From: Candidatus Eisenbacteria bacterium
Lineage (GTDB): Bacteria; Eisenbacteria; RBG-16-71-46; JAFGJU01
NCBI GenBank assembly: GCA_026388185.1
Contig: JAPLKG010000004.1
Coordinates: 1-64,000, forward strand
Length of the DNA stretch: 64,000 bases
Reading direction: 5' to 3'
The position numbers were made by a program, and so were the translations under genes. Shown here piece after piece: positions 7,850 to 16,140 of this stretch (position 1 is the stretch's first letter; each line of letters opens with the position of its first letter). The notes beneath the pieces are model-generated. The model was not told where the DNA came from. It ran no database searches and was given only the letters and a program-made list of their open reading frames with translations.

Positions 7850-8152
7850 TGAGATCTCTCGGCGTAATTAGTATCAAGGGAAGACGGTGTCTGCCTTCCA
7901 CTCACGAAGCCACTGTAGAGGTAAACCCGTCTGACTGTCATGCTGCCGCTGATATGTGATGTGGCCACGGCTGGTGCCCTCTGTGTGTAGACGACGCGGA
8001 AGCAAGAGGTGGTTTCCCGACTCTTTTCTGCGGTTCGAATACTGGCACATCTGGGGAGCCTGCCGCGGCGACGGATGTCGCTGCATCCATTTGCCGTAAT
8101 ATGTTGATATTACAGTAGTTAGTCCACAAATCCACAAAGGACCATTGAAACC
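7850..8152. other. intergenic region with tRNA-like repeat
   Basis: The only structure seen is copy B of the tRNA-like repeat at 8028-8087. The short minus-strand frames here have no support. Confidence 0.4.
8028..8087 (+). repeat. tRNA-3'-end-like repeat, copy B
   Basis: Contains TGCGGTTCGAATACTGGCA, CTGGGGAGCC, GGCGACGG and GCTGCATC in the same order as 4603-4656. The T-arm does not pair well. It is in the same orientation as copy A, 3.4 kb away. Confidence 0.5.
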
Positions 8153-9211
8153 TCAATGGTGCTCGTGTCGGTGATGAATGTCCGGCACATGCGCATGCTC
8201 ATGTTGCAATGTTTCATGTTTGTGAGCGTGCGAATGTCTCTCGGAGGAGCGCTCAACGCTGTCGTCATGTGTATGACCATGATGTTCATCGTGGGTATGC
8301 GGATGCTCATGCAGAACATTGGTATGAAGATGCAGATGACCGTGGCTTTCCCTGAGAAGCAAGAATGCCCCCAGGAGCATCACTGGAACCGAAATAAGAA
8401 ACTGCACAGAGGGCAGGTAGCGGAAAGTGATGAAGGACACAAGTGCACCCAGAAAAGGGGCCGTACCGAACAGTGCGCTTGCGCGCGATGAACCAAGGTC
8501 TCTGAGAGCGAGGATGAAGAGGAGAAGGCTTACACCGTAGCTGAGACAACCTAGTAACATGGCGAGAAAAGCAGTTGAGTACGACGTTAACGAGGAGCCA
8601 GTCCAGAAGGACAACGCCAACGCAAAGCTCCCAGCTCCTAACCCCTTGATGACAACGATCATGACCGGGTCTTTTCCCGATATATGTCTTGTCAAATTGT
8701 TGTCGATGCCCCAGAGAAAGCACGCGGTGAGCACCCCCAATGAACCAAACGACAGTCCCAATGCTGCACCTCTATCAACCGTCAAGATCAAACTTCCGAT
8801 TGTAATTACTGCAACGGCCAACCACAGACGTCGGCCTGCCTGCTCCTTGAAGAAAACAGCAGCAATAAACGTTGTGCTCACAGCTTCAAAGTTTAGAAGG
8901 AGAGAGGCCACAGCGGCGGGCGTGCTTGATAGTGAATACATCAAGACGGCAGGTGCCAGCAAGCCCCCGCATATCACAGCTCCGACCAGCCAACCAACAT
9001 CATCTCTTCTGAGAGCCGCTTGTCTGCGGTCCGGTCCGGCAAGAAACCGTTGTGACAGTCTGAAAAGGAGCAAGCCAAGACCGCTGCCAAGATACAGCAA
9101 TCCTGACAACTGCAGAGGCTGAAGGCTTCTTAGCAGTAGTTTGGCAAACGGGGCACTGGCACCGAAGAGCGCCGCCGCCAACAAAGCATAGAGTTGTGCT
9201 TTCGTTCTCAT
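8153..9211 (-). CDS. DMT-family permease with His-rich C-terminal tail
   Basis: 352 residues. Two EamA halves give about ten membrane helices (FGASAPFAKLLL opens the first; CFLWGIDNNLTRHISGKDP opens the second). The last ~65 residues are a cytoplasmic or periplasmic tail packed with His (HEHPHTHDEHHGHTHDD, and HVPDIHHRHEHH at the end). EamA proteins move small metabolites; such tails bind transition metals, so export or uptake of a divalent cation, or metal-gated transport, is plausible but not shown. The ATG at 9211 is preferred because the EamA region begins there; a longer frame reaches 9268, and the ribosome site is weak for both. It stands alone between unrelated genes. Confidence 0.85.
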   Translation of the reverse strand: MRTKAQLYALLAAALFGASAPFAKLLLRSLQPLQLSGLLYLGSGLGLLLFRLSQRFLAGPDRRQAALRRDDVGWLVGAVICGGLLAPAVLMYSLSSTPAAVASLLLNFEAVSTTFIAAVFFKEQAGRRLWLAVAVITIGSLILTVDRGAALGLSFGSLGVLTACFLWGIDNNLTRHISGKDPVMIVVIKGLGAGSFALALSFWTGSSLTSYSTAFLAMLLGCLSYGVSLLLFILALRDLGSSRASALFGTAPFLGALVSFITFRYLPSVQFLISVPVMLLGAFLLLRESHGHLHLHTNVLHEHPHTHDEHHGHTHDDSVERSSERHSHAHKHETLQHEHAHVPDIHHRHEHH

Positions 9212-9381
9212 CAATGCGCCATTCGTCTTGATAAACGCTGGGATTTGGCAGTCTCTAATCGGCACCACGCATAGGGCGCATCATATCATAGACTTCGAAT
9301 TGATGTGCAGGGTTCTCTTTACCGTCGGAAAAGGTGCAAGGTCAGTCTGCCTCGTAGGGCGATGCCCCCAATCTGTGCAAC

Positions 9382-9432
9382 AAAAAGGAACACCCCTTCC
9401 AGCTACGGTGCTAACCGAAGTTGGAAGGGGTG
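9382..9432 (-). terminator. rho-independent terminator
   Basis: CACCCCTTCCA (9391-9401) pairs perfectly with TGGAAGGGGTG (9422-9432). On the minus strand the stem is followed by CCTTTTTG. It lies 39 bases after the stop of the unknown gene at 9471-10247. Confidence 0.8.
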
Positions 9433-9470
9433 GGGGGACCTCGGCCGGGGGTGAAGGGCCGTGAGGTCAG

Positions 9471-10247
9471 CTAGTCGCTCTTGTTGATGGTGAAGTCAAA
9501 GCTTGGATCCAGCGTCCTGATCTCCCCTGCAATCTGATCGAGCTTCTTCTGGAGGTGCTCAGCCCCGGTTTTCTTCCATTCCGAGTAAACGTCGAGAAGC
9601 AAGTTCTGCTTTTGCTTTATTAGTTCCTTCTTTCCCTCTGTGTCTACGGTCCTCTCAAGGTGGTAGACCTCTCCCTTGGAAAGTTTGTTCATGATGGAGG
9701 AGTATTCGCCCCTCAAGTGCGAGAGGATTCTTGCGTATCTGTCAAAGCCCACCGAAAGTTTCTCCAGCACTTCGGAGATTGGCGGGTTTTTCTTGTGTAC
9801 TTGCTGACTGTAGGTGTACGCGAAATGGTAGTAGGCCTTTCCTCTGCCAATGGAGGCCTCTTCAGACGGTCGGGCCTTGTCTCGTGTTTTGCCCAGTATC
9901 AGTGCCGGATTGTCGAAAATTCCGACCGAGACGAGAAGAAAATCTGCGTTGGTCTTGTAGATCGTGTATTTCAGTCTCGCGTCCGTCGAGTTTGCCAGGC
10001 GCTGAAACACCTCGGTGTCGTACTTGAGGAGAGAACTCTTCGCTCTCTCAACGTACTGTGGATTGATGAACGAGTTCAATAGCTGCGCGAGATAACCGCT
10101 GACGTCTTCATCGTAGCAATCACGGTTGGGAAGAGGGCCTGTCTGTACTTTCGAGTAGAGGAGGCAGTGCATCATGAAAAGGTAAGTCGGCTGCAGTTTC
10201 CTGTTCCTGGTTGTGAGTTCTGTGTAACGTGTTCTTCTGGGTTCCAT
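9471..10247 (-). CDS. soluble protein of unknown function
   Basis: 258 residues; the start at 10247 has GGAGGAACCAG before the ATG. No signal peptide or membrane segment is visible. The sequence is helical, charged and basic (RAKSSLLKYDTEVFQRLANS; YARILSHLRGEYSSIMNKL; a Lys-rich C-terminal helix), with a short central stretch ADFLLVSVGIFDNP. I do not recognise a family. It is transcribed alone and ends at a strong terminator, which supports a real, independently expressed gene. Confidence 0.7.
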   Translation of the reverse strand: MEPRRTRYTELTTRNRKLQPTYLFMMHCLLYSKVQTGPLPNRDCYDEDVSGYLAQLLNSFINPQYVERAKSSLLKYDTEVFQRLANSTDARLKYTIYKTNADFLLVSVGIFDNPALILGKTRDKARPSEEASIGRGKAYYHFAYTYSQQVHKKNPPISEVLEKLSVGFDRYARILSHLRGEYSSIMNKLSKGEVYHLERTVDTEGKKELIKQKQNLLLDVYSEWKKTGAEHLQKKLDQIAGEIRTLDPSFDFTINKSD

Positions 10248-10814
10248 CTGGTTCCTCCGGGCTCTGCTGCAGTCAACCTGCAGAATTCCAGATTCCAAAT
10301 GGTAGGTAGAGCAACTAGCATGCCACGCGCCCTGCCCCTCCGCTTTCTACTTCCTTGTGTTGCAGCGAGTTAAGACGTCTGTATTTGGACGGAATCGGGT
10401 GCGCGCTCGAAAGAGAGGAGCAGAGCGGAACTTTCATCAATTCACTTGGAAAAATCCCGCAATGGGGTTCAGGCCGGCTTGGTTGTGATTCGTCCCGCCA
10501 CGTGTGTCGAGGAAGTTGCTCGGTTCGAAACTCGACGGCGGTCCGGCACGAGCAAAGGGCTTCTCGCCCGCCACGCTAGGCCGCCGCCGGGCCGTAGCGT
10601 TTTATGCAATCAGGCTTGCGAAGTGCAACGGACGACTCTCTCCGCGATGCGGTCCCCATAGACTGCCGCTCAGTCACGTGCGCGTAGTGTGTTGCAGATC
10701 AATGCACTAGCTTTGTCGGTCGGCGTCGCGGTTGGTGGCATACTATCTGCTACTGGTTAGAGCGTACCATTGTGTCCAGCTGATCGAGCGAGGCTTAAGA
10801 GGGGTTTCTTAGCG
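10248..10814. other. intergenic boundary of accessory and core regions
   Basis: Separates divergent genes. I find no RNA gene, repeat or confident promoter. The short plus-strand frames (10355-10710) have no motif or ribosome site. Confidence 0.4.
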
Positions 10815-11408
10815 ATGGCAACTGACGCTAACGACGTAAGCTCCGGGACAAACTCGGGTGGGCGGGGCGGCCACGCTCCTGCTCGCACTACAATAGCACT
10901 CAGAATTCGAGTCAATCGTATCTTCGTCGACGTACAATCAGTCCACGGTTGCACTGAAATCGAGAGGTTGAGCAGAATCCCCGGCGCTCCCAAGAGCGTG
11001 ACGGGCTTGATTCTTTTCATGGGTGAGGCCGTCCCCCTTATTGATCTCTTTGGAGGATCGACCGTGTGCTCGACTCCCGGCGGATTGACGCAACGGAGAA
11101 AGGCGGACGAGTACGTTGTGATCTTTTCAATAAGAGGAATCAGGTTCGCCGTTAGAGTAGATGAGCCTCCCCAAATGTGCACGGACATGAGTGCGTTTGA
11201 GATTGCCGGAGGCAACGTCTGCCATATGCGAACACGGCATCTCGAGCGCCTGTTTGATCTCCGCCTTGCTCGAGTGAAGAACATGGCTCCTGCCGAGAGC
11301 GACTCTCGCACCGGAAACAACCCCGAAGCCAAAAGCGACTCTCACGGGATAGAACAGACGGAACAAACGGCGGCGAAGTCAATCACCGATCTCTGCTGCG
11401 CTACTTGA
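10815..11408 (+). CDS. CheW-like chemosensory adaptor
   Basis: About 197 residues. The first ~30 residues are a Gly/Ser-rich lead. The segment FVDVQSVHGCTEIERLSRIP followed by GAPKSVTGLILFMGEAVPLIDL is the CheW signature. A second strand set (EYVVIFSIRGIRFAVRVDE) completes the fold. The last ~40 residues are polar and probably disordered. CheW proteins couple receptors to CheA, but no CheA lies nearby. The ATG at 10815 is preferred over an upstream TTG at 10770; AGAGGGG lies 11 bases upstream. It begins a four-gene run with the MCP-like, second CheW-like and HD-GYP genes. Confidence 0.75.
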   Translation: MATDANDVSSGTNSGGRGGHAPARTTIALRIRVNRIFVDVQSVHGCTEIERLSRIPGAPKSVTGLILFMGEAVPLIDLFGGSTVCSTPGGLTQRRKADEYVVIFSIRGIRFAVRVDEPPQMCTDMSAFEIAGGNVCHMRTRHLERLFDLRLARVKNMAPAESDSRTGNNPEAKSDSHGIEQTEQTAAKSITDLCCAT

Positions 11409-11419
11409 GGAGTGATAAA

Positions 11420-12820
11420 ATGGAAGAGGCACTGAAGAAGAGACTGATTCTGTTTGCGTTCGTACCGCTTGTGATTGTGCCCCTCGTCTTGGTTGGCACT
11501 CTGTGGTTCGCCACCGGGTGGTACCCTTCCTCGTTGTGGGTTGCGTCCAAGGGGTGGGAGACAAAAGTGGTGCTCGGAGCGCTTGCCGTTGCCGTGGCGT
11601 TTATCGTGGTCGAGCTCCTGGTGCTCCTTTACGTTGCGCGCGTCGCAGGCAGAGGAGTGAGGTGTCTTCTGAAGGTGGCGGAAAGTACGAAACTGCCCGA
11701 GAGCGGTCTGCCCGGCCCACTCAAGGAAGACGTCGAGTTCAACGTGCTTGCAAGGCGAGTTGAACAGCTCAGCAGAGGCAACAAGGATCAGGCCGCCGTC
11801 TCACGCAGACTCTCCCATCTCGAGGAAGAGCTTGCGAGGATAGGCAACTCAGTCGAAGAGGTCTTGATAGGTTCGCCGTTTGTGCCCCTTCCCGAATCGG
11901 AAGGTGCCACGGAAAGGCTTGTGTCTCTCATCAACAGGATGCTACCCGAGTTCTCCGAACTTCGCAAGGCGTCCGTGAAAGAGATGCGCACCGTCGAGAA
12001 AGACCTGGGCGAAACCAGAGAAGCCAGTCAACAACTGGCGGCTCACGCCGAAAGAAGTTTTCTCGAATCGACGGAAGTTCTCGTTGCGGCCAGAGAAGTA
12101 TCGAGACTCGTTGCCGAGGCCAGGGAGAAGCTCCACGCAATCGCAGGCAAGTCCGAAGAGAAACCGGGGGCGAAGCTGCAGAAGGAGAGCATTCGCGATG
12201 CAGTGACAAGAGTCGTCGAAACCGCCGCGAGGGGCATCGAGGAACTCAGCAAGGGACTCATGAAGGCGAGTGCCCTCTCGAGAAGCTCGGAGCGAATAGC
12301 GAACAGGGCCTCGGTTCTTGCACTCAACGTTGCAGTTGAGGCGGCGAGGGCGTCGTTGCCGGGTATGAATGTTCTGGCCGAAGAAATACGTAGGCTGGCG
12401 GAGTTCGCAAGAGGTTGTAGCGACGACAGCGCGGTTATTGTCAAGGAGATAGAAACGAAGGTTGACGCCGTGGTCCGCGCCATCCACATCTCTCAAGAAG
12501 AAGTGAGAATCAAGACGCGTACCCTCGGCTTCGGACCAGACGAGCAGGCACAGGAGAGCGGGGAAGCCGACGCCGAGCTCGAACGGATAACGTCGAGGCT
12601 CGACGATACGGTGGGAAAGCTTCTTTCCAAAGTGCAGGAGCTCTCGAGGCTCACCGAAAAGGCTTCGCGCGAGGCCGAGCGCGTGAGTCGTAAGGCCGTG
12701 GCCGTACACGATCAGACGAAGGCTCTCGCGGAAGGGGAAAGTTGGAAGAGCCCCTCCACGATGGCGGAGCCGTCTCGCATTGAAACGCTCTCCAATGATG
12801 ATTTCCTCATCGGAGATTGA
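11420..12820 (+). CDS. degenerate methyl-accepting chemotaxis-like transducer
   Basis: 466 residues; the start at 11420 follows GGAGTGATAAA. Two membrane helices (about 10-33 and 50-74) flank a very short external loop, so there is no ligand-binding domain. A long helical coiled coil follows. The tip VLALNVAVEAARASLPG, followed by LAEEIRRLAEFAR, corresponds to the MCP signalling hairpin, but the Gly-rich turn (usually GExGxGFxVVA) is altered. No HAMP domain or clear methylation site is visible. It may gather the two flanking CheW-like proteins into an array or scaffold and sense from within the membrane or cytoplasm. Confidence 0.75.
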   Translation: MEEALKKRLILFAFVPLVIVPLVLVGTLWFATGWYPSSLWVASKGWETKVVLGALAVAVAFIVVELLVLLYVARVAGRGVRCLLKVAESTKLPESGLPGPLKEDVEFNVLARRVEQLSRGNKDQAAVSRRLSHLEEELARIGNSVEEVLIGSPFVPLPESEGATERLVSLINRMLPEFSELRKASVKEMRTVEKDLGETREASQQLAAHAERSFLESTEVLVAAREVSRLVAEAREKLHAIAGKSEEKPGAKLQKESIRDAVTRVVETAARGIEELSKGLMKASALSRSSERIANRASVLALNVAVEAARASLPGMNVLAEEIRRLAEFARGCSDDSAVIVKEIETKVDAVVRAIHISQEEVRIKTRTLGFGPDEQAQESGEADAELERITSRLDDTVGKLLSKVQELSRLTEKASREAERVSRKAVAVHDQTKALAEGESWKSPSTMAEPSRIETLSNDDFLIGD

Positions 12821-12849
12821 GCAGCAGAAGAACCGGAAGGAGAGTAATT

Positions 12850-13335
12850 GTGAACGATCGTGAGTCTCTCCGGCACGACGGTGACGACGCCAAGAGAGAG
12901 AATGAAACGTATCTCGTTCTCGAGACTCATGGAGAGCTTTATGCAGTGAGGTGGGCACTCGTGAGGCAAGTAGGTATGCTGCTACAGACCGAGATTGATG
13001 CTTCGCAGGTGCCGTCACAGGTTCAGAGGGATGGCCTCGCGCTTCCGGTCTACTATCTGTGGGAGCTCGTGGGACTGAAGCCGCCGGTGGAGAAAGCGAT
13101 GGAGATTCCCGCGGTCTTTCTCGAAGAGGAAGACCGGCGGGCAGTTCTTGTTCCAGAAAGAATCCTTTGGAAACAGGAAGCAACCCTTCAGGAACTGCCG
13201 CAGTGGCTGGACAGAGCCCCCATCGTCGTGGGAGCGATAGTGCTTGGGAGCGGCGTTGTCGTCATCGTACTGGGACCAATTGGAAACAATTCTGTGTGCG
13301 AGAAGGCAGCGTGCACAACGGAGCGTAGTTCATAA
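12850..13335 (+). CDS. second CheW-like adaptor
   Basis: About 161 residues from a GTG start with GGAAGGAGAG upstream; an in-frame ATG-type extension would overlap the previous gene. The segment ETYLVLETHGELYAVRWALV with VRQVGM resembles the first strand and binding loop of CheW. The strand set ending APIVVGAIVLGSGVVVIVLG resembles its C-terminal half. Conservation is weak, so this is a divergent adaptor or a CheW-like scaffold. It lies between the MCP-like gene and the HD-GYP response regulator. Confidence 0.55.
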   Translation: MNDRESLRHDGDDAKRENETYLVLETHGELYAVRWALVRQVGMLLQTEIDASQVPSQVQRDGLALPVYYLWELVGLKPPVEKAMEIPAVFLEEEDRRAVLVPERILWKQEATLQELPQWLDRAPIVVGAIVLGSGVVVIVLGPIGNNSVCEKAACTTERSS

Positions 13336-13338
13336 CCA

Positions 13339-14931
13339 ATGACAGACGTGAAGGATAACATGGCAGTTTCCACCGGCGAGCGCTCCAAGAAGAAAAAGGT
13401 GCTCGTGGCCGACGACGACCCCAGGGTGGTCGAGCTTCTTCACATCACCCTTTCCCAGAACGGATACGATGTCCTGTCCGCGGTTGATGGGCGAGAGGCC
13501 CTGGAAGTCGCAGACAAACACAGGCCGGACGTGGTCATTCTTGACGTGAAGATGCCCAAGGCAGACGGGTATGAAGTCTGCGCGGCGCTCAAAGCAAGCA
13601 GCACCGGGTGCCGCCCGCCCGTGATACTGATCTCGGGTCAGTGCGACGCCACCTCGAGGCTCGAGGGCCTCTTGAAAGGTGCCGACGATTTTCTGATGAA
13701 ACCCTTCTCGCCGAGAGAGCTTATTGCAAAAATAGACAAGGCCTTGAAAGGCTTCGAAGACAGCAAAATCCTTACGGACGTCAGCGTCAAGCTGGAAAAG
13801 GAAATCAAGCGCGGCGAACAGGAACTCGAAAAGGTCAACAACGAGCTCAAGAGGCTGCTTTACAGCAAGGACACTCTCATAGGTCTCAGCCAGCAACTCA
13901 ACAGTTGCCTCAGACTCGAGGCCCTTCTTGACACTTTTCTTCTCACCGTCGTCGGTCAGTTGCGCGTGGAAAGCGCGTGTTTTTTCATAGCAAAGGGTTG
14001 GGATTCCAGGGTGTTGGTCCATTCTCTCTCCAAGGGTGTGAGGCCCGGGCTCGTCGAGCATCTCCAGATTCTCTTTGACAGTTCCCTCGGTTCCATACTC
14101 GCCTCGCACGAGAAGCCGCTCGGCATCGACGAGCTGGAGAGCTGTCCAGGCGCCGGCGATCAGGTGAAAGCGATTGCCGCGGCGGGCTTCATACTGTGCC
14201 ATCCCATCCACGTGAGAGGACGCTTGATTGGAGCCCTTCTGCTCGGTGAAAGGGTGCACGGGAATGGTTTCACCGAGCTTGACATGGAGATGCTGGCAAG
14301 CCTTTCCAGTTCCGCCGGCATCGCCATCGAGAACGCGCGACTCTACAACGAGCTCCAGGAAACTTACGTCGCCACAATCAAAGCCTTCGTGAACACGATC
14401 GAGGCGAAGGACCCCTACACCCGCGGCCATACGGAACGGGTTGCCGAATATGCAACGGCGATCGCGGAAGGCATGGGTCTTGGCCCCGACGAAATAGAGA
14501 ACATAAGGTTCGGTGCGATTCTCCACGACATCGGCAAACTCGGAGTCTACGAACAGATTCTCTGGAAGCCCACGGCTCTGGATGAAGAGGAGTGGAAGAT
14601 CGTGAAGAGTCACCCGGAGACGGGCGCCTCCATCCTGACCGGTATCAGGTTCCTTGAGAAAGCAATCGACATAGTGAGGCACCACCACGAACGTCTGGAC
14701 GGAAAAGGTTATCCTGATGGGTTGAAAGGGGACGCGCTTTCTCTGTACGCGCGCATAGCATGCGTGGCGGACAGCTTCGATGCCATGACGAGCGATAGAG
14801 CGTACAGGGACGCGCTTTCCGTTGAGGAAGCTCTTGCTCAGATGGTGGAGAAATCCGGCACTCAGTTCGATCCAACAGTGACCAAGGCTTTCGCTAAACT
14901 CATCAAGGCAGGCAGCGTCAAGATCGGATAG
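13339..14931 (+). CDS. response regulator with GAF and HD-GYP domains
   Basis: 530 residues. A receiver domain (VLVADDDP, phosphoryl Asp69 in VVILDVKMPKADGYE, Lys121 in MKPFSPRE) is followed by a coiled coil (~145-175), a GAF domain (~190-335) and an intact HD-GYP domain (GHTERV His364, LHDIGKLGV 395-403, HHHERLDGKGYPDG). HD-GYP domains hydrolyse cyclic di-GMP. Phosphorylation and a GAF ligand probably control that activity. As the last gene of the chemosensory-like run it is the likely output. ATG at 13360 with AAGGA just upstream is an alternative start. Confidence 0.9.
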   Translation: MTDVKDNMAVSTGERSKKKKVLVADDDPRVVELLHITLSQNGYDVLSAVDGREALEVADKHRPDVVILDVKMPKADGYEVCAALKASSTGCRPPVILISGQCDATSRLEGLLKGADDFLMKPFSPRELIAKIDKALKGFEDSKILTDVSVKLEKEIKRGEQELEKVNNELKRLLYSKDTLIGLSQQLNSCLRLEALLDTFLLTVVGQLRVESACFFIAKGWDSRVLVHSLSKGVRPGLVEHLQILFDSSLGSILASHEKPLGIDELESCPGAGDQVKAIAAAGFILCHPIHVRGRLIGALLLGERVHGNGFTELDMEMLASLSSSAGIAIENARLYNELQETYVATIKAFVNTIEAKDPYTRGHTERVAEYATAIAEGMGLGPDEIENIRFGAILHDIGKLGVYEQILWKPTALDEEEWKIVKSHPETGASILTGIRFLEKAIDIVRHHHERLDGKGYPDGLKGDALSLYARIACVADSFDAMTSDRAYRDALSVEEALAQMVEKSGTQFDPTVTKAFAKLIKAGSVKIG

Positions 14932-15452
14932 CGCTCACGTGTCCGATGGCCTCCATTCGGGAGCGTCCGCCTGCGCCAGGATCCCGAATCGAGAACAGCG
15001 TTGATACTCTTTGTGAACTCCGTTCACCGTTCAGATTCTCGACCCGCCCGCCCCGATCAGACGAGTTCCCACCCAAGGTCTCTCTTCTCAACCGTAATCC
15101 GCTGCAACTGCATTAACTAGAGAATCCACGTCCGACCCTCCACAATCGCGCCGCGCCGTTAATTTGCGCCGGAGAAAGGCACGTTTGTTGCCTTAAGGGT
15201 ATTTGTTCTTGAGGGGGCCAGGTTATCCTCTGGCAGGGTGGTTGCTGTGAACGTGGTTGGGTAGTGCTTCAGGCACGGGACGGCCTGCGCCCCCACTCTC
15301 AGAAGCTGGGGCCAAGCAAGTGGCGGATTTCTCCCAAAAACATATTGACTTTGAGACTCTTGGCGTGTATCAATGACTTCTTTGGAATGGAACCCATTTC
15401 ATCCCTGTTGCCGTACTCCAAGAAAATCTCACGCCAACGCTAACATGCGGGG
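14932..15452. other. intergenic region before the ATP synthase operon
   Basis: No gene is seen. It includes the operon promoter at its right end. No terminator with a T-run was found for the HD-GYP gene. Confidence 0.4.
15345..15373 (+). promoter_or_regulatory. sigma70-type promoter of ATP synthase operon
   Basis: TTGACT (15345-15350) and TATCAA (15368-15373) have 17-base spacing and lie about 80 bases before atpZ. Confidence 0.6.
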
Positions 15453-15707
15453 ATGCAAACAGTTATGGGGAAGAAGCCAGACGAGCGATATGCCATGCTT
15501 CGGCAGGCAGGGCTAGTCACGCTGATACCCTTTCTTCTCCTGGTCTCTCCTGTTGTGGGCTACTACATAGGGCGGTTTCTCGACAAGAGATTCCACACCT
15601 CTTTTCTGTGGATTGCGTTCCTCGTGCTGGGCTTTGTCGCCGGCGCGAGGGAGGTTTACAGAGTCATTGTGAGGGTCGGCAGAGAAACCGAGTCCGGTGA
15701 TCAATGA
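15453..15707 (+). CDS. atpZ: AtpZ-like ATP synthase accessory protein
   Basis: 84 residues with two membrane helices (LVTLIPFLLLVSPVVGYYIG and TSFLWIAFLVLGFVAGAREV). This is the AtpZ/AtpQ type found ahead of atpI and proposed to help c-ring assembly or cation supply. An in-frame ATG at 15465 is an alternative start; neither has a strong ribosome site. First gene of the operon. Confidence 0.75.
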   Translation: MQTVMGKKPDERYAMLRQAGLVTLIPFLLLVSPVVGYYIGRFLDKRFHTSFLWIAFLVLGFVAGAREVYRVIVRVGRETESGDQ

Positions 15708-15737
15708 ACCTGCCCGTGGATCGCGGAGCTTCCCGAT

Positions 15738-16130
15738 TTGGATTCTGAGTTTTTGACAAGGGTCGTCAGAACAAGCGCGCTGGTTGCACCCCTGGTTGCT
15801 CTTTTCCTTGCGACCTACGTTTCTCCAGCAAGCGGATCAGGTTTTCTCCTGGGGGCGCTCTGGGGCATGCTCAATCTTCTCGTCACCGTCTCTCTGGTCG
15901 AAACCCTGTTTGGCAGCGAGAACCCCGGCACGGCCAGGGTCGCAGGGATCGCGCTTGTCAAGTTTCCGGTCCTCTATTCTTCAGGTTTTCTCCTCATGAG
16001 AGTCGGGGTTTTCCCGGTCGGGAGCCTCGTCTCGGGCTTTTCTCTGGTGTTGTCGATTATTCTCCTCAAGGCTTTAGGCACTCTTGCAGCCGAGCGAGTT
16101 GGCGCGAGGAGACGGCGAACGTACGCCTGA
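15738..16130 (+). CDS. atpI: AtpI-like ATP synthase assembly protein
   Basis: 130 residues from a TTG. Four hydrophobic segments and the conserved Gly-rich GFLLGALWGMLNLLV match the ATP synthase protein I fold, which helps build the c-ring. It is encoded just before subunit a, its usual place. Sequence conservation of this family is low, so position carries much of the assignment. Confidence 0.7.
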   Translation: MDSEFLTRVVRTSALVAPLVALFLATYVSPASGSGFLLGALWGMLNLLVTVSLVETLFGSENPGTARVAGIALVKFPVLYSSGFLLMRVGVFPVGSLVSGFSLVLSIILLKALGTLAAERVGARRRRTYA

Positions 16131-16140
16131 ATGTTCAGGC

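Noticed and set aside
8156-8491. Met-rich plus-strand frame
   Set aside because: It is the antisense of the His codons in the EamA tail (CAT repeats read as ATG).
15738-16130. A second ATP synthase subunit a
   Set aside because: No channel arginine motif; length and place fit AtpI.
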